DNA from: Myxococcales bacterium UBA1660
GTDB taxonomy: Bacteria; Myxococcota_A; Polyangia; Polyangiales; Houyiibacteriaceae
DNA length: 64,000 nucleotides
NCBI GenBank assembly: GCA_002320815.1
Contig: DCLA01000061.1
Span: 46,059-110,058 of the forward strand
Direction: 5' to 3'
The position numbers were made by a program, and so were the translations under genes. Positions 42,757-51,274 of the stretch are shown one piece after another (positions within the stretch are counted from its first letter, which is position 1; each line of letters opens with the position of its first letter). The notes under the pieces are model-generated. The model made no database searches, was not told the origin of the DNA, and was given only the letters and a program-made list of their open reading frames with translations.

Positions 42757-43736
42757 AGCGCCTCCTCGCGGCGCTCGCCGTGCTCGGGCCCACCGCCGTC
42801 GCCACGGCGCATCCCATCCAGTTCGGAGTCGCCGACGTCGACGAGCTCGGCGGCGGGGAGGTGCAGCTCTCGCTGCGATTCTCCGGATCCGAGGCGTCCC
42901 CCACGCCGGAGCTGGCCCTGGTCCTCGACGGGTGCGAGCCCCTGGGCCCGGTGCGGGTGGAGGAGGATCCCCCCGGCAACCGCCGCACCCAACGGGTGCG
43001 CTGCGCCGGGAGCCTCGACGGCCACCGCCTGCGGGTCGAGGGGCTCGCCGGCCGCGACGAAGAGGTCGCCGTGGTCGTGCGCCGCCGGGACGGCGAGGTC
43101 GAGCGCGGTCTCCTCCGGGCCGACGCGAGCACCTTCGCCATCGCCGAGCGGCCCGACGTCGTCACCACCCTGGGTCGCTACGGTGCCCTGGGCGTGGAGC
43201 ACATCCTGCTCGGGTTCGACCACCTGCTCTTCGTGCTCGCGCTGCTCCTCCTGGTCCGTAGCCGCCGCACGCTCCTGCTCACGCTCACCGCGTTCACCCT
43301 GGGTCACTCGGTGACCCTGGTCTGCGCGGCGATGGGCTGGCTCCAGGTCCGCGCGGTGCCGGTGGAGGCGACCATCGCGTTGAGCATCGTGGTCCTCGCC
43401 CGGGAGCTGGAGGTGCTGCGGACGCGACCCGACCGGACCCCCGGCCTCGGCTTCCGCCACCCCGCGCCGGTCGCCGCGCTCTTCGGGCTCCTCCACGGCC
43501 TGGGCTTCGCTGGCGCGCTCCGGGAGATCGGCTTGCCTGCCGGGCAGCTCACCGCGGCGCTCTTCTCGTTCAACGTGGGCGTCGAGGTCGGCCAGCTCCT
43601 CTTCGTCGCCGCGGTCGCCGGCCTCGCGTGGGTCCTCGGCGAACGCTCCCGCCCGCTGCGCACCTGGACCCCGCGCCTCATCGGCGGCGTCGCCGCCTAC
43701 TGGTTCCTGGTGCGGGTCGTCGAGCTCGGCACCTGA
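42753..43736 (+). CDS. HupE/UreJ-family membrane protein
   Basis: 327 residues. Signal peptide (ATAHP), an extracytoplasmic beta domain to about residue 140, then six or seven helices with the HupE/UreJ marks GVEHILLGFDHLLFVLALL, FTLGHSVTL and FGLLHGLGFAG. HupE proteins are thought to move nickel or cobalt, but this soluble-domain subtype has no demonstrated substrate; a metal for the DUF3604 enzyme is an inference. Overlaps the previous stop (ATGA) and ends the operon. Confidence 0.9.
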   Translation: MKRLLAALAVLGPTAVATAHPIQFGVADVDELGGGEVQLSLRFSGSEASPTPELALVLDGCEPLGPVRVEEDPPGNRRTQRVRCAGSLDGHRLRVEGLAGRDEEVAVVVRRRDGEVERGLLRADASTFAIAERPDVVTTLGRYGALGVEHILLGFDHLLFVLALLLLVRSRRTLLLTLTAFTLGHSVTLVCAAMGWLQVRAVPVEATIALSIVVLARELEVLRTRPDRTPGLGFRHPAPVAALFGLLHGLGFAGALREIGLPAGQLTAALFSFNVGVEVGQLLFVAAVAGLAWVLGERSRPLRTWTPRLIGGVAAYWFLVRVVELGT

Positions 43737-43740
43737 CGAA

Positions 43741-43756
43741 CGCCGCTCAGGCGGCG
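43741..43756. terminator. Short hairpin between convergent genes
   Basis: CGCCGC-TCAG-GCGGCG, a perfect 6-bp stem, lies over the stop of the minus-strand gene right after the HupE/UreJ stop. No U tract. Confidence 0.4.
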
Positions 43757-44589
43757 CGCTCGCGGAGCGGCACCGCGCCCTCCGCGCCGAACAGGCGCTC
43801 GCGCCACTCGGCGAGGAGCGGCCCGGTGTTCTTCGACTCCGGGTGGAACCCAGGCCGGTAGTAGGCGAGGTAGTCGGGCACGAGGCGCCGGGTGAGCCCC
43901 GGGCGGACCCAGAGGAAGTGGGCCACCCGCGCCCAGGTCCGCGGCCGGGACGCGCGGCCCTGGTCCTGGGCCACGCGGGCGAAGAAGTAGCCCATGAAGC
44001 CCACGAAGAGCGCGGTGGTCAGGGCCATCAACGCGCCGCGCTCGAGCGCGTGGCCGCCGACGGACTGGTAGACGTCGAAGGCCACCGCCTCGTGCTCGAC
44101 CTCCTCGTAGGCGTGCCAGAGCCAGAGGGCCTGCAGCCGTGGGTCGATGGCCTGCCGGTGCCGCGGGTCCTCGAGGAGTTGCTTGGCCAGGAGCGCGGTG
44201 AAGTGCTCCAGGGCGCAGGTGATGGCCAGGCGCTGGCGCGGCCCGAAGAGCTTCGGGGCCAGCTCGGCCAGAACCCAGCGGAGCTGCTCGTCGACCACCC
44301 GCGCGCCGGGGAGTCGGTCCTCGAGGGAGCGATTCAGCGCGCGGTGGGCGGTCCCGTGGGCCGCCTCCTGGCCGATGAAGGCGTCCACCCGGGCGCGCAG
44401 CTCGGGATCGGTGATCTGGTCTCGATGCTCGCGGACGGCGCGGACGAAGAACTTCTCGCCCTCCGGGAAAACCGCGCTCAGCGCGTCCCAGAACATCGAG
44501 AGGTCCAGGTCGCCGCCGTACCAATCCAGGGGCACGGCCTCCAGGCCGGAGGCGGGGCGGAGACGACGAACGGTGGGGATGCGGGCCAT
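43747..44589 (-). CDS. PF10118-type metal-dependent hydrolase
   Basis: 280 residues. The family's ferritin-like/hydrolase metal ligands appear as FIGQEAAHGTAHR, LEHFTALLAK and YEEVEHEAVAFDVY. Membership of the predicted membrane-associated metal-dependent hydrolase family is clear; substrate unknown. ATG 44589 is chosen because the sequence beyond it does not look coding. A TTGACA -35 box sits at 44647-44652 on this strand. Divergent from the AraC-type regulator, which probably controls it; the same arrangement is common for this family. Confidence 0.87.
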   Translation of the reverse strand: MARIPTVRRLRPASGLEAVPLDWYGGDLDLSMFWDALSAVFPEGEKFFVRAVREHRDQITDPELRARVDAFIGQEAAHGTAHRALNRSLEDRLPGARVVDEQLRWVLAELAPKLFGPRQRLAITCALEHFTALLAKQLLEDPRHRQAIDPRLQALWLWHAYEEVEHEAVAFDVYQSVGGHALERGALMALTTALFVGFMGYFFARVAQDQGRASRPRTWARVAHFLWVRPGLTRRLVPDYLAYYRPGFHPESKNTGPLLAEWRERLFGAEGAVPLRERAA

Positions 44590-44660
44590 GACTCCCAGCT
44601 TCGGGGCTCGCGTCGTTGGCGCCCAGGACAGGGCGTGCCATCCTTTTGTCAATTCGGGCC

Positions 44661-45677
44661 ATGACCTCCTCTCCGCGACCCACCGAGCGCCTCCCGGCCG
44701 CCCACGCCCTGCACCTGGCGGCCGTGGCGGAGGGGCTGGGCGTCGACCGAGGCCGGCTCTTCGCCGACTGGGGCCTGGACGAGGAGTCCCTCGCCGACCC
44801 GGAGCACACCCTGGACCTGGCGACCGTGGCCCACCTGGTCGAGCGCACCCGGCACCTGACCGGCGAGGACGGGCTGGGCCTCTACCTCGGCAGCCGGATG
44901 CAGATCGCCAACCATGGGAGCCTGGGCTTCGCGGCCATGACCGCGCCGACCGCGCGCGCGGCGCTGGAGGTCGCCACCCGCTTCGTCCCCACCCGCACCC
45001 GCGCCTTGGCCCTGCGCCTCGAGGAGTCCGAGGACCGCGCCGCGCTGATCATCGAGGAGCGCGCCGACTTCGGCGCCGCCCGCGACGCGGTGCTGGTCGC
45101 GCTGGTGGTGGGCATCTGGCAGATTGCGCAGGCCCTCACCGGCCGCGCGGTGCGGGGCGACGTCCACTTCCCCTTCGCCGCGCCCGGCTACGCCCGCCGC
45201 TTCGTCGCCCTGGCGCCCGGCGCGGTGCACTTCGGCAGCGCCGACGCGCGCCTGGTCTTCGACCGGACCCTCCTCGCCGCGCCGCTGGCCATGGCCGACG
45301 CGGCCGCCCACCGGCGGGCCTGCGCCCAGTGTGAGACGGAGCTCGCCCAGCGCGGCGGCTCGGTGGCCGACCAGGTCCGCCGCGCCTTGGCGGCCAGCCC
45401 GCCACCGGATCTCGCCGAGCTCTCCCGGTCCCTCGGGATGTCGGCGCGAACCCTCAAGCGTCGCCTGAGTGACGAGCACACCACCTTCGGAGCCGTCCGG
45501 GCCGAGGTCCTGGAGCGTCGCGCCCGCGCCCTGCTGCGGTCGGGCCACACGCTGGAGCAGTGCGCGGCCGAGCTGGGGTACTGCGACGCGGCCAGCTTCA
45601 GCCGCGCCTTCAAGCGTTGGGCCGGGCACGCGCCGGGGCTCGCCCGGGATCCTGCCGGTGGTATCGTGCCCGGATAG
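44661..45677 (+). CDS. AraC-family transcription regulator (Arabinose_bd + HTH_18)
   Basis: 338 residues. The N-terminal 190 match the PF12625 ligand-binding type (GLGLYLGSRMQIANHGSLGFA). The C-terminal DNA-binding domain has two helix-turn-helix units (DLAELSRSLGMSARTLKRRL and TLEQCAAELGYCDAASFSRAF). TCAATT lies 6 nt before the ATG and overlaps the divergent hydrolase promoter. Regulation of the divergent hydrolase, perhaps by a lipid-like effector, is an inference. Its stop overlaps the next start by one base. Confidence 0.92.
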   Translation: MTSSPRPTERLPAAHALHLAAVAEGLGVDRGRLFADWGLDEESLADPEHTLDLATVAHLVERTRHLTGEDGLGLYLGSRMQIANHGSLGFAAMTAPTARAALEVATRFVPTRTRALALRLEESEDRAALIIEERADFGAARDAVLVALVVGIWQIAQALTGRAVRGDVHFPFAAPGYARRFVALAPGAVHFGSADARLVFDRTLLAAPLAMADAAAHRRACAQCETELAQRGGSVADQVRRALAASPPPDLAELSRSLGMSARTLKRRLSDEHTTFGAVRAEVLERRARALLRSGHTLEQCAAELGYCDAASFSRAFKRWAGHAPGLARDPAGGIVPG

Positions 45678-46957
45678 TGCTTCCCCTTCGTTCTTCTCTT
45701 CTCCGCCTCGGCCTCCTCCTCGCCGCGGCGCCCCTGGTCGCCTGCGAGCCCGATCTGGGCGAGTGCGATCCCGACCTCGCCCGCGCCCTTTACTACGACG
45801 GCGCCGGCACCCCCGCCTATGGCGGCCAGGCCTTGATGGACGTCGGCTGTGGGGCCGGCGGCAACTACTGCCACGCGCCCGCCGCCACGGGCGAGACCCG
45901 CTTCGGCGCGCCCCTCGGCTACGACCTCGACGTGCGCCCGGCGCTGACGCCCGAGGACCTGGACCGGCTGGCGGACAGCCACGCGCGGGTACGGTCCGAC
46001 CCCACGTTCATCTGGGGCGAGGTGGAGAGTGGGCGCATGCCACCCCCGGAGCCTTCGCGGAGCGCGGCCCTCGGCGGCGCCGCGGTCTACGTGGACGCCA
46101 GCGGCAACCCCTTGCCGGCCATCGCCACTCCGGAAGCGGACCGCATGCTGCGCAACTGGCTCGCCTGCGACGCGCCGGTGGTGGAGACCACCGGCGGCAC
46201 CAGCACGGGTATCGGGGACGTCGTCGAGCCCCTGGGCATGGTGTGCCCCGCCGGCCAGGCGGAGTGCGGCACCGGCACCTGTCAGGATGTCGGCAGCGAC
46301 CCGCGGAACTGTGGCGCCTGCGGCAATGACTGCGGCGCGCTCTTCTGCGTCGACGGCGCCTGCGTCGACACGTGTCCCAGCGCGCTCGTCGGGTGTGCCG
46401 GCGCCTGCGTGGACCCGCAGAGCGACGCGGCCCACTGCGGCGGCTGCGACCAGCCGTGCCGCATCGACGAGGCCTGCAGCGAGGGGGCCTGTGGCTGCAC
46501 CGCGGGAACCCTCGAGTGCGCCGGCGCCTGCCTCGACGTCCTCACCGACCGGAACAACTGCGGCGGCTGCGGGATCGCGTGTGCCGCGGGCGAGGCGTGC
46601 GAAGACGGCACGTGCGCCACTTGCGGGCCCGTCGCCACCCTCTCGGGCGACGTGCAGCCCATCTTCGACGGTCGCTGCGCGACCACCGGCTGCCACTCGG
46701 GCACGCGCCCCTCGGCGACCCTCTCCCTGGTCGCCGGCCAGACCCATGGGGAGCTCGTGGGCGTCGGCGCCAACGGCACCGCCTGCCGCAGCGAGACGTT
46801 GGTGGTGCCCTCGGATCCCGGCGCGAGCTACCTCGTGAAGAAGCTCCTCGGCACCGCCGAGTGTGGGGTCCAGATGCCGCGCCGGAGCCAGGCGCTCCGA
46901 AGCGAGCAGCTGGACCTGGTGCGCTCCTGGATCTGCCACGGCGCTGCCGACGACTGA
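45677..46957 (+). CDS. Cysteine-rich lipoprotein with cytochrome-c-like ends
   Basis: 426 residues from GTG; lipobox LVAC. An N-terminal region has CGAGGNYCH with a downstream GRMPPPEP; the middle has three NCGACG/HCGGCD/NCGGCG blocks of the myxobacterial Cys-rich type; the C-terminal domain is PSC-cytochrome-like (SGDVQPIFDGRCATTGCHSG and a QMPRRS ligand candidate). CX4CH is not the canonical CxxCH, so haem attachment is uncertain. Surface exposed. Its GTG overlaps the AraC stop (TAGTG). Confidence 0.82.
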   Translation: MLPLRSSLLRLGLLLAAAPLVACEPDLGECDPDLARALYYDGAGTPAYGGQALMDVGCGAGGNYCHAPAATGETRFGAPLGYDLDVRPALTPEDLDRLADSHARVRSDPTFIWGEVESGRMPPPEPSRSAALGGAAVYVDASGNPLPAIATPEADRMLRNWLACDAPVVETTGGTSTGIGDVVEPLGMVCPAGQAECGTGTCQDVGSDPRNCGACGNDCGALFCVDGACVDTCPSALVGCAGACVDPQSDAAHCGGCDQPCRIDEACSEGACGCTAGTLECAGACLDVLTDRNNCGGCGIACAAGEACEDGTCATCGPVATLSGDVQPIFDGRCATTGCHSGTRPSATLSLVAGQTHGELVGVGANGTACRSETLVVPSDPGASYLVKKLLGTAECGVQMPRRSQALRSEQLDLVRSWICHGAADD

Positions 46958-46959
46958 GG

Positions 46960-46983
46960 GCGCGCCGCAGGTCGGCGGCGCGC
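46960..46983. terminator. GC hairpin between convergent genes
   Basis: GCGCGCCGC and GCGGCGCGC form a perfect 9-bp stem with a 6-nt AGGTCG loop between two convergent stops. No U tract. Confidence 0.55.
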
Positions 46984-46985
46984 GC

Positions 46986-47981
46986 CTACCACATGCCGAT
47001 GGCGCCGAGCCCGGCCCGGCGGGGTCCGAGGTCGGGCATCACCATGACCCGGAGCCGGTGCGGGTCCGAGGGTCGCGCCGTGCCTTCGCCGCCGTCTTCG
47101 TCCCACTGGCCGTGACCGTGGCCGTGCTCCTCGAAGCCGTAGTGCAGGAGCCGTGGCACCAGCCAGCCCGCGACCATGCCCAGCGCGCTGCCCAGGAGGA
47201 CGTCGGTGGGCCAGTGGGCCTCGACCATCAGCCGCGAGATGCCCACCGCGGCGGCCACGGTGGCGTGGCTGGCGCAGGCCGCGCGACCGCTGCGCTTGGT
47301 GCGGTAGATGCGGAAGCGCGCGTGGTGCATGCAGGTCAACGCCGCGCCGGCGACCGCGATGGCGTGGTGCCCGCTGATGAAGCTGCGGTTCTCGCGGGCT
47401 CCACCGTCGCACTCCTCGTCGGAACCGCCGCCCTCTTCGCAGAAGTAGTACTTCGGCCGTTGACGGCCGAAGGCCACCTGCGAGGTGAAGGTCACCGCGC
47501 CCACGAGCCCGAGGGCGAAGGAATCGATCACCAGGAGTTGCCACGCGACGTCCCAGCCACCGCGGATCGCGCCGGCCACCAGGATGTCGTCCAGGAAGCG
47601 GTAGGCGAAGGTGCCCAGGTAGCCGATGTCCCCGATGAGCTTCAGGGGCTCTTCGGCGCTGCCGGTCACGCGGAGGGCGTCGCCCAGGTTCCGGTCGAAG
47701 GCGGTGATGTTCCGCGCGTCTTGGGTCGGCGTGGGTCCGACGCCGTAGAGGGTGAAGGCGCCGCCGATGATCAGCGGAGCGGCGACCGCCTCGGCCCAGT
47801 GGACTCGCCGGTACTGGCTGGGCCAGCGCAGCTCGTCGTCGTCCTCCAGTTCGGGGGCCTCGACGTCCGCCTCGGCGGTCTCCTCCGCCGTCGGCGCCTG
47901 CGCGCGTGCGTGGGGGGTGGCGAGGACCCCGGCCAGGGCGAGAGCCGGACCGAGGGCGAGCGAAAGCCAGCGAGACGTCAC
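46986..47981 (-). CDS. PAP2-superfamily membrane phosphatase
   Basis: 331 residues from GTG. Signal-like N-terminus ending in ARAQA, then an acidic stretch and several membrane segments. The three PAP2 motifs are present: GRQRPKYYF, SFISGHHAIAVAG and SRLMVEAHWPTDVLLG, with the catalytic histidines in the last two. A His/Gly-rich HGHGHG segment occurs near the C-terminus. It overlaps the upstream TVP38 gene by GTGA. Probable phosphatidic-acid or isoprenyl-pyrophosphate phosphatase. Confidence 0.9.
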   Translation of the reverse strand: MTSRWLSLALGPALALAGVLATPHARAQAPTAEETAEADVEAPELEDDDELRWPSQYRRVHWAEAVAAPLIIGGAFTLYGVGPTPTQDARNITAFDRNLGDALRVTGSAEEPLKLIGDIGYLGTFAYRFLDDILVAGAIRGGWDVAWQLLVIDSFALGLVGAVTFTSQVAFGRQRPKYYFCEEGGGSDEECDGGARENRSFISGHHAIAVAGAALTCMHHARFRIYRTKRSGRAACASHATVAAAVGISRLMVEAHWPTDVLLGSALGMVAGWLVPRLLHYGFEEHGHGHGQWDEDGGEGTARPSDPHRLRVMVMPDLGPRRAGLGAIGMW

Positions 47982-48718
47982 GGCCGATCTGTGGGGCCCG
48001 ATGGCTCCACGTCCAGACCCCCGACCTCGGCGTCGTCCATTCCCATGGCCGCGGTGGCTTTGCGACCGACCAGGACGCTCACCCACACGGTGGCCCCGAG
48101 GCCCACCGCGATCACCACCCACTCCCACCAGGGCTTGGCGCGGCCGGTGCCGCCGGCGGTCGCCGCCAGGTCCCGGGCGACCTGCCCCGAGTACACGTAG
48201 AGCCAGATCGACGGCAGCATCCCGAAGGAAGCCAGCAGGTAATCCCGGGTGCGCACCCGACTGAAGCCCAGCGCGTAGTTCAACACGTTGAAGGGGATCA
48301 GCGGGGAAAGACGCACCAGGAGCGCGATGCGCCGGCCGTCGTCACCGACCGAGCGGTCGAAGGCCCGGAGGCGCGGCTGCCGCTCGATCCGTTCCCGGAG
48401 CCAGGAGCGGCCCCCCAGCCGTGCCACGGCGAAGGCGGCCACCGACCCCAGGACGGCACCGGCGAAGCCCCACACCATGCCCTCCGCGAGCCCGAAGAGG
48501 GCGCCGGCGGCGAGCTTCGTGGCGCTCCCGGGGATCATCAGGACCCCGGCGAGGAGGCACACCCCCAGGTAGAGCGCCGGTGCCCACGCGCCCGCCTCGC
48601 GGACCCAGCCATCGAGACGCGGGACATAGGTCCCGGCGCCCCACATCACCGCGCCGATCGCGGCCACCGCGACCACCGCCCCGAGGACGCCGAACGCAGC
48701 CTTGCGGCCTCTCTCCAC
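47978..48718 (-). CDS. TVP38/TMEM64 (DedA-superfamily) membrane protein
   Basis: 246 residues from GTG. Family marks: MIPGSATKLAAGALFGLAEG, AFAVARLGGR, and LLVRLSPLIPFNVLNYALG. Members have been linked to lipid scrambling or flippase activity. Translational coupling to the PAP2 phosphatase suggests joint work on a lipid or lipid carrier, an inference. TACGGA ends 6 nt before the GTG, so the transcript may be leaderless. Divergent from the alpha/beta-hydrolase lipoprotein. Confidence 0.9.
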   Translation of the reverse strand: MERGRKAAFGVLGAVVAVAAIGAVMWGAGTYVPRLDGWVREAGAWAPALYLGVCLLAGVLMIPGSATKLAAGALFGLAEGMVWGFAGAVLGSVAAFAVARLGGRSWLRERIERQPRLRAFDRSVGDDGRRIALLVRLSPLIPFNVLNYALGFSRVRTRDYLLASFGMLPSIWLYVYSGQVARDLAATAGGTGRAKPWWEWVVIAVGLGATVWVSVLVGRKATAAMGMDDAEVGGLDVEPSGPTDRP

Positions 48719-48782
48719 CCGACGTCCGTAGGGGCCGGGTCGTGCACTGGCAAGCGCGAGGAACGCTCGTAGACTCCGCCGC

Positions 48783-49778
48783 GTGGACGCACGAACCCTG
48801 GGCGCGCTCGCCCTCCTGAGCCTCACTGGTTGCAGCATGGTGGGCATGGCGGGTCGCCGGATCGAATCCCAGTACGAGCGCGAGGGGATGGCCGCCGACG
48901 TCGCCGAGCTCGGCCCGGACACGGTCCACTACTGGCACGGCGGCGGCGAGAGCGGGAACGAGCGCGAGACCGAGGACGGCAGCGGGCGCGACGTCGACGC
49001 CCACCCGGTGCTCCTGGTTCAGGGCTTCGGCGCGTCGGCCAAGTGGCAGTGGGTCCTCCAGGTGGAGAGCTTCGCCGCGACCCGCCGGGTGATCATGCCC
49101 GACCTCCTGTGGTTCGGGGAGTCGCGCTCGACCGACGCCGACTACTCGCTCGGGCACCAGGTGCGCGCGATGGTCGCGCTCCTCGACCGCCTCGGCGAAG
49201 GGCGGGTCGACGTGGTCGGCATCTCCTATGGCGGGCTGGTGGCCTACGAGCTGGCCAGCGCCTTCCCCGAGCGGGTCCGGCGATTGGTGATCGTGGACAG
49301 CCCTGGGCGAGCCTATACCCGCGCGGACTACCGAGCGCTCTGCGACCGCTTCGAGGTCGACGACTTCGCCGACGTGCTCTTGCCGGCCGACGCCGACGGC
49401 ATGCGCCGGTTGCTCGCGGTTGGCGTGGAGCAGGAGGTCCACGCGCCCGGCTTCCTCCTGCGCCAGGCGCGCGAGGAGCTCTTCATCGAACAGGCTGACC
49501 AGAAGCGCGCGATGATCGAGGCGCTGCTCCGTGACCTCGAGGAGCTCCGGTCGCGCCCCGATCCGCGTGCGCGGGACACGCTGCTGGTCTGGGGCCGCGA
49601 CGACCCGATCTTCCCCCTCGAGCTCGGCGAACGCCTCGCCCAGCGGCTGGGGCCCGGGGTCCGCCTGGAGGTGATCGACCACGCGCGGCACACGCCGAAC
49701 TTCGAGTGGCCCCATCGCTTCGACGCGCTGATCCTGCAGTTCCTCGACATGCCCTGCAGCTGCGACCCCCGAACGTGA
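48783..49778 (+). CDS. Alpha/beta-hydrolase lipoprotein
   Basis: 331 residues from GTG; lipobox SLTGC. Hydrolase core: VLLVQGFGASAKWQW (oxyanion region), nucleophile elbow GISYGG, acid in VWGRDDPIFP and catalytic histidine in DHARHTPNFEWP. Triad complete. Likely an esterase or lipase-like enzyme anchored on the periplasmic face. TAGACT ends 7 nt before the GTG. Confidence 0.9.
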   Translation: MDARTLGALALLSLTGCSMVGMAGRRIESQYEREGMAADVAELGPDTVHYWHGGGESGNERETEDGSGRDVDAHPVLLVQGFGASAKWQWVLQVESFAATRRVIMPDLLWFGESRSTDADYSLGHQVRAMVALLDRLGEGRVDVVGISYGGLVAYELASAFPERVRRLVIVDSPGRAYTRADYRALCDRFEVDDFADVLLPADADGMRRLLAVGVEQEVHAPGFLLRQAREELFIEQADQKRAMIEALLRDLEELRSRPDPRARDTLLVWGRDDPIFPLELGERLAQRLGPGVRLEVIDHARHTPNFEWPHRFDALILQFLDMPCSCDPRT

Positions 49779-49833
49779 ACGCGCCCGCGCTCGCCGAAGC
49801 GAGAGCGGGCGCGAGCGTCGCCGACGAGCGGAC

Positions 49834-50874
49834 TCAGGCGGCTTCGGTCTCGGCCGTCGCCATGGGCTCCGCGGGGTTCATCAGCTCGCGGCGCTGACGC
49901 ATCTGCATGATGCGCTTCTGGCCGGCGGGCTTGAGCGTGACCCACATGAAGTCGTGCAGATCGAGGTAGTCGCGGGGCTCGAGGCCGGCCTCGGTGAGCA
50001 GGTCGTGCACGCCCTTGGTCATGGTGACGAGGCGCTCGTAGAGGAGACCCATCGGGCGGTCACTGACCAGGAGGCCGGGGGCCATCCACTCCGCCTGCAG
50101 CGAGAGCACGCGGGCGCGGACCACGACGTGCTCCTTGGGATGCACGGCGCCGAGGAAGACGGTGGCGAGCTCCCAGGTGGGCGTCTCCTCCATCGCGTTC
50201 TCGAGGGCTCGGACGTAGGCGTCCATCCGCTGGATGAGGTTCGACTTACCGTAGAGGAGCGCGCGCAGAGCGCTCATCACCGGCTCGTGGTGCGCCTCGT
50301 CGATGCCCTTGAAGAGCTTGCGCTCCTTGGCGCCGACCAGGCCGGTCACCGTGAGCACCTTGCAGGCGTTCTTGTGGGCCTCGGTGGGGTCGCCCTGGAG
50401 GATCTTGCGCGTGAGGTGCTTCTCCGCGCGGGCCACCAGCGCGTCGCGGTGGCGCTTCAGGGGGCGCTTGCGGCCGTCACCGCGGTGGTGCTCGGCGTAG
50501 CCTTCGTCCTGGAAGCCGCCGGGGAAGAGCTCCCGGAGGTACTCGACCTGCTCGTTCATCGAGGGCGGGAGGATGCGGCGGTTGAGCTCCGGCCGATCGT
50601 CCTCGGGCATCATGCTCTGGAGCGCGTCGACGATGCCGGCGGCGATGTTCATCGGTCGGTCGACCGCGTCGAGGAGGTGGTAATAGCCCTTCTTGAAGGA
50701 TCGGTTCCGCCCGTCTTGGAACTGCATCTGAATCCGGTCGTCCATGACGCTCTGCAGAATGCCGAGGCCCCACGACTCCCGCTTCATGTGGCGGAAGAGG
50801 GTCGGCATGGAGGAGTTGGGATCCTGGGTCTCGATGTCGTTGGTGATGACGTTGGTCTGGGCGGGCTCGGTCAA
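49834..50874 (-). CDS. DUF3553-like N-terminal domain protein, unknown function
   Basis: 346 residues. The TTG at 50874 is chosen because AGGAG lies 6 nt before it, one of the best ribosome-binding sites here; ATG 50808 is an alternative. Residues 20-75 resemble the DUF3553/CarD-like beta barrel (RHMKRESWGLGILQSVMDD, then FQDGRNRSFKKGYYHLLDA). The rest is helical and charged and not recognised. A consensus-like minus-strand promoter lies about 270 bp upstream, so the 5' leader is long. Possibly nucleic-acid-linked, by the resemblance only. Confidence 0.72.
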   Translation of the reverse strand: MTEPAQTNVITNDIETQDPNSSMPTLFRHMKRESWGLGILQSVMDDRIQMQFQDGRNRSFKKGYYHLLDAVDRPMNIAAGIVDALQSMMPEDDRPELNRRILPPSMNEQVEYLRELFPGGFQDEGYAEHHRGDGRKRPLKRHRDALVARAEKHLTRKILQGDPTEAHKNACKVLTVTGLVGAKERKLFKGIDEAHHEPVMSALRALLYGKSNLIQRMDAYVRALENAMEETPTWELATVFLGAVHPKEHVVVRARVLSLQAEWMAPGLLVSDRPMGLLYERLVTMTKGVHDLLTEAGLEPRDYLDLHDFMWVTLKPAGQKRIMQMRQRRELMNPAEPMATAETEAA

Positions 50875-51274
50875 AAGGTGCTCCTGGGCAGGGGGGACGT
50901 TGGGGCGACGGGAGGTCGACCCGGTGGAATTCCCATCCGGACGGCGGAACGCACGGAAAGCCGCGTTCCGCTTCGCGAAGATGCGAGACGGCGTCGCAGC
51001 CAAACCCGGGGGGCGATCGGAGATCGCCGCTGGGCGTCGGACGGGCCAGGTGCCGATTCGAGGAGATTCGGCTCCTGCGGTCTTTCGTTCTATGGCTCTC
51101 GGACGGTGGCGCGCGTCGGCGCTTTTCGACCGGGAGTGAATGCCACTATAGTCACTTTTTAGGAAATTGAAAGCCCCTCTTGCAAATCGGGCCCGAGTCA
51201 GGGTCGTTCGGGGGCGATCGATGACCCAAACCGGCCGGGTGGCCGAAAAGGATCGCGTGCGCTAGATCCGGGCG
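50875..51274. other. Divergent intergenic region with long leader
   Basis: 400 bp with no gene. It contains a minus-strand promoter at 51145-51172, a perfect 10-bp palindrome CTTCGCGAAG at 50971-50980, and an unusually AT-rich patch at 51140-51190. The plus-strand gene has TAGATC 6 nt before its ATG. Confidence 0.65.
51145..51172 (-). promoter_or_regulatory. Sigma70-type promoter
   Basis: On the minus strand TTTCAA (51167-51172) and TATAGT (51145-51150) are 16 bp apart, in the AT-rich patch. The start point would be near 51138, giving a leader of about 260 nt for the DUF3553-like gene. Confidence 0.6.
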
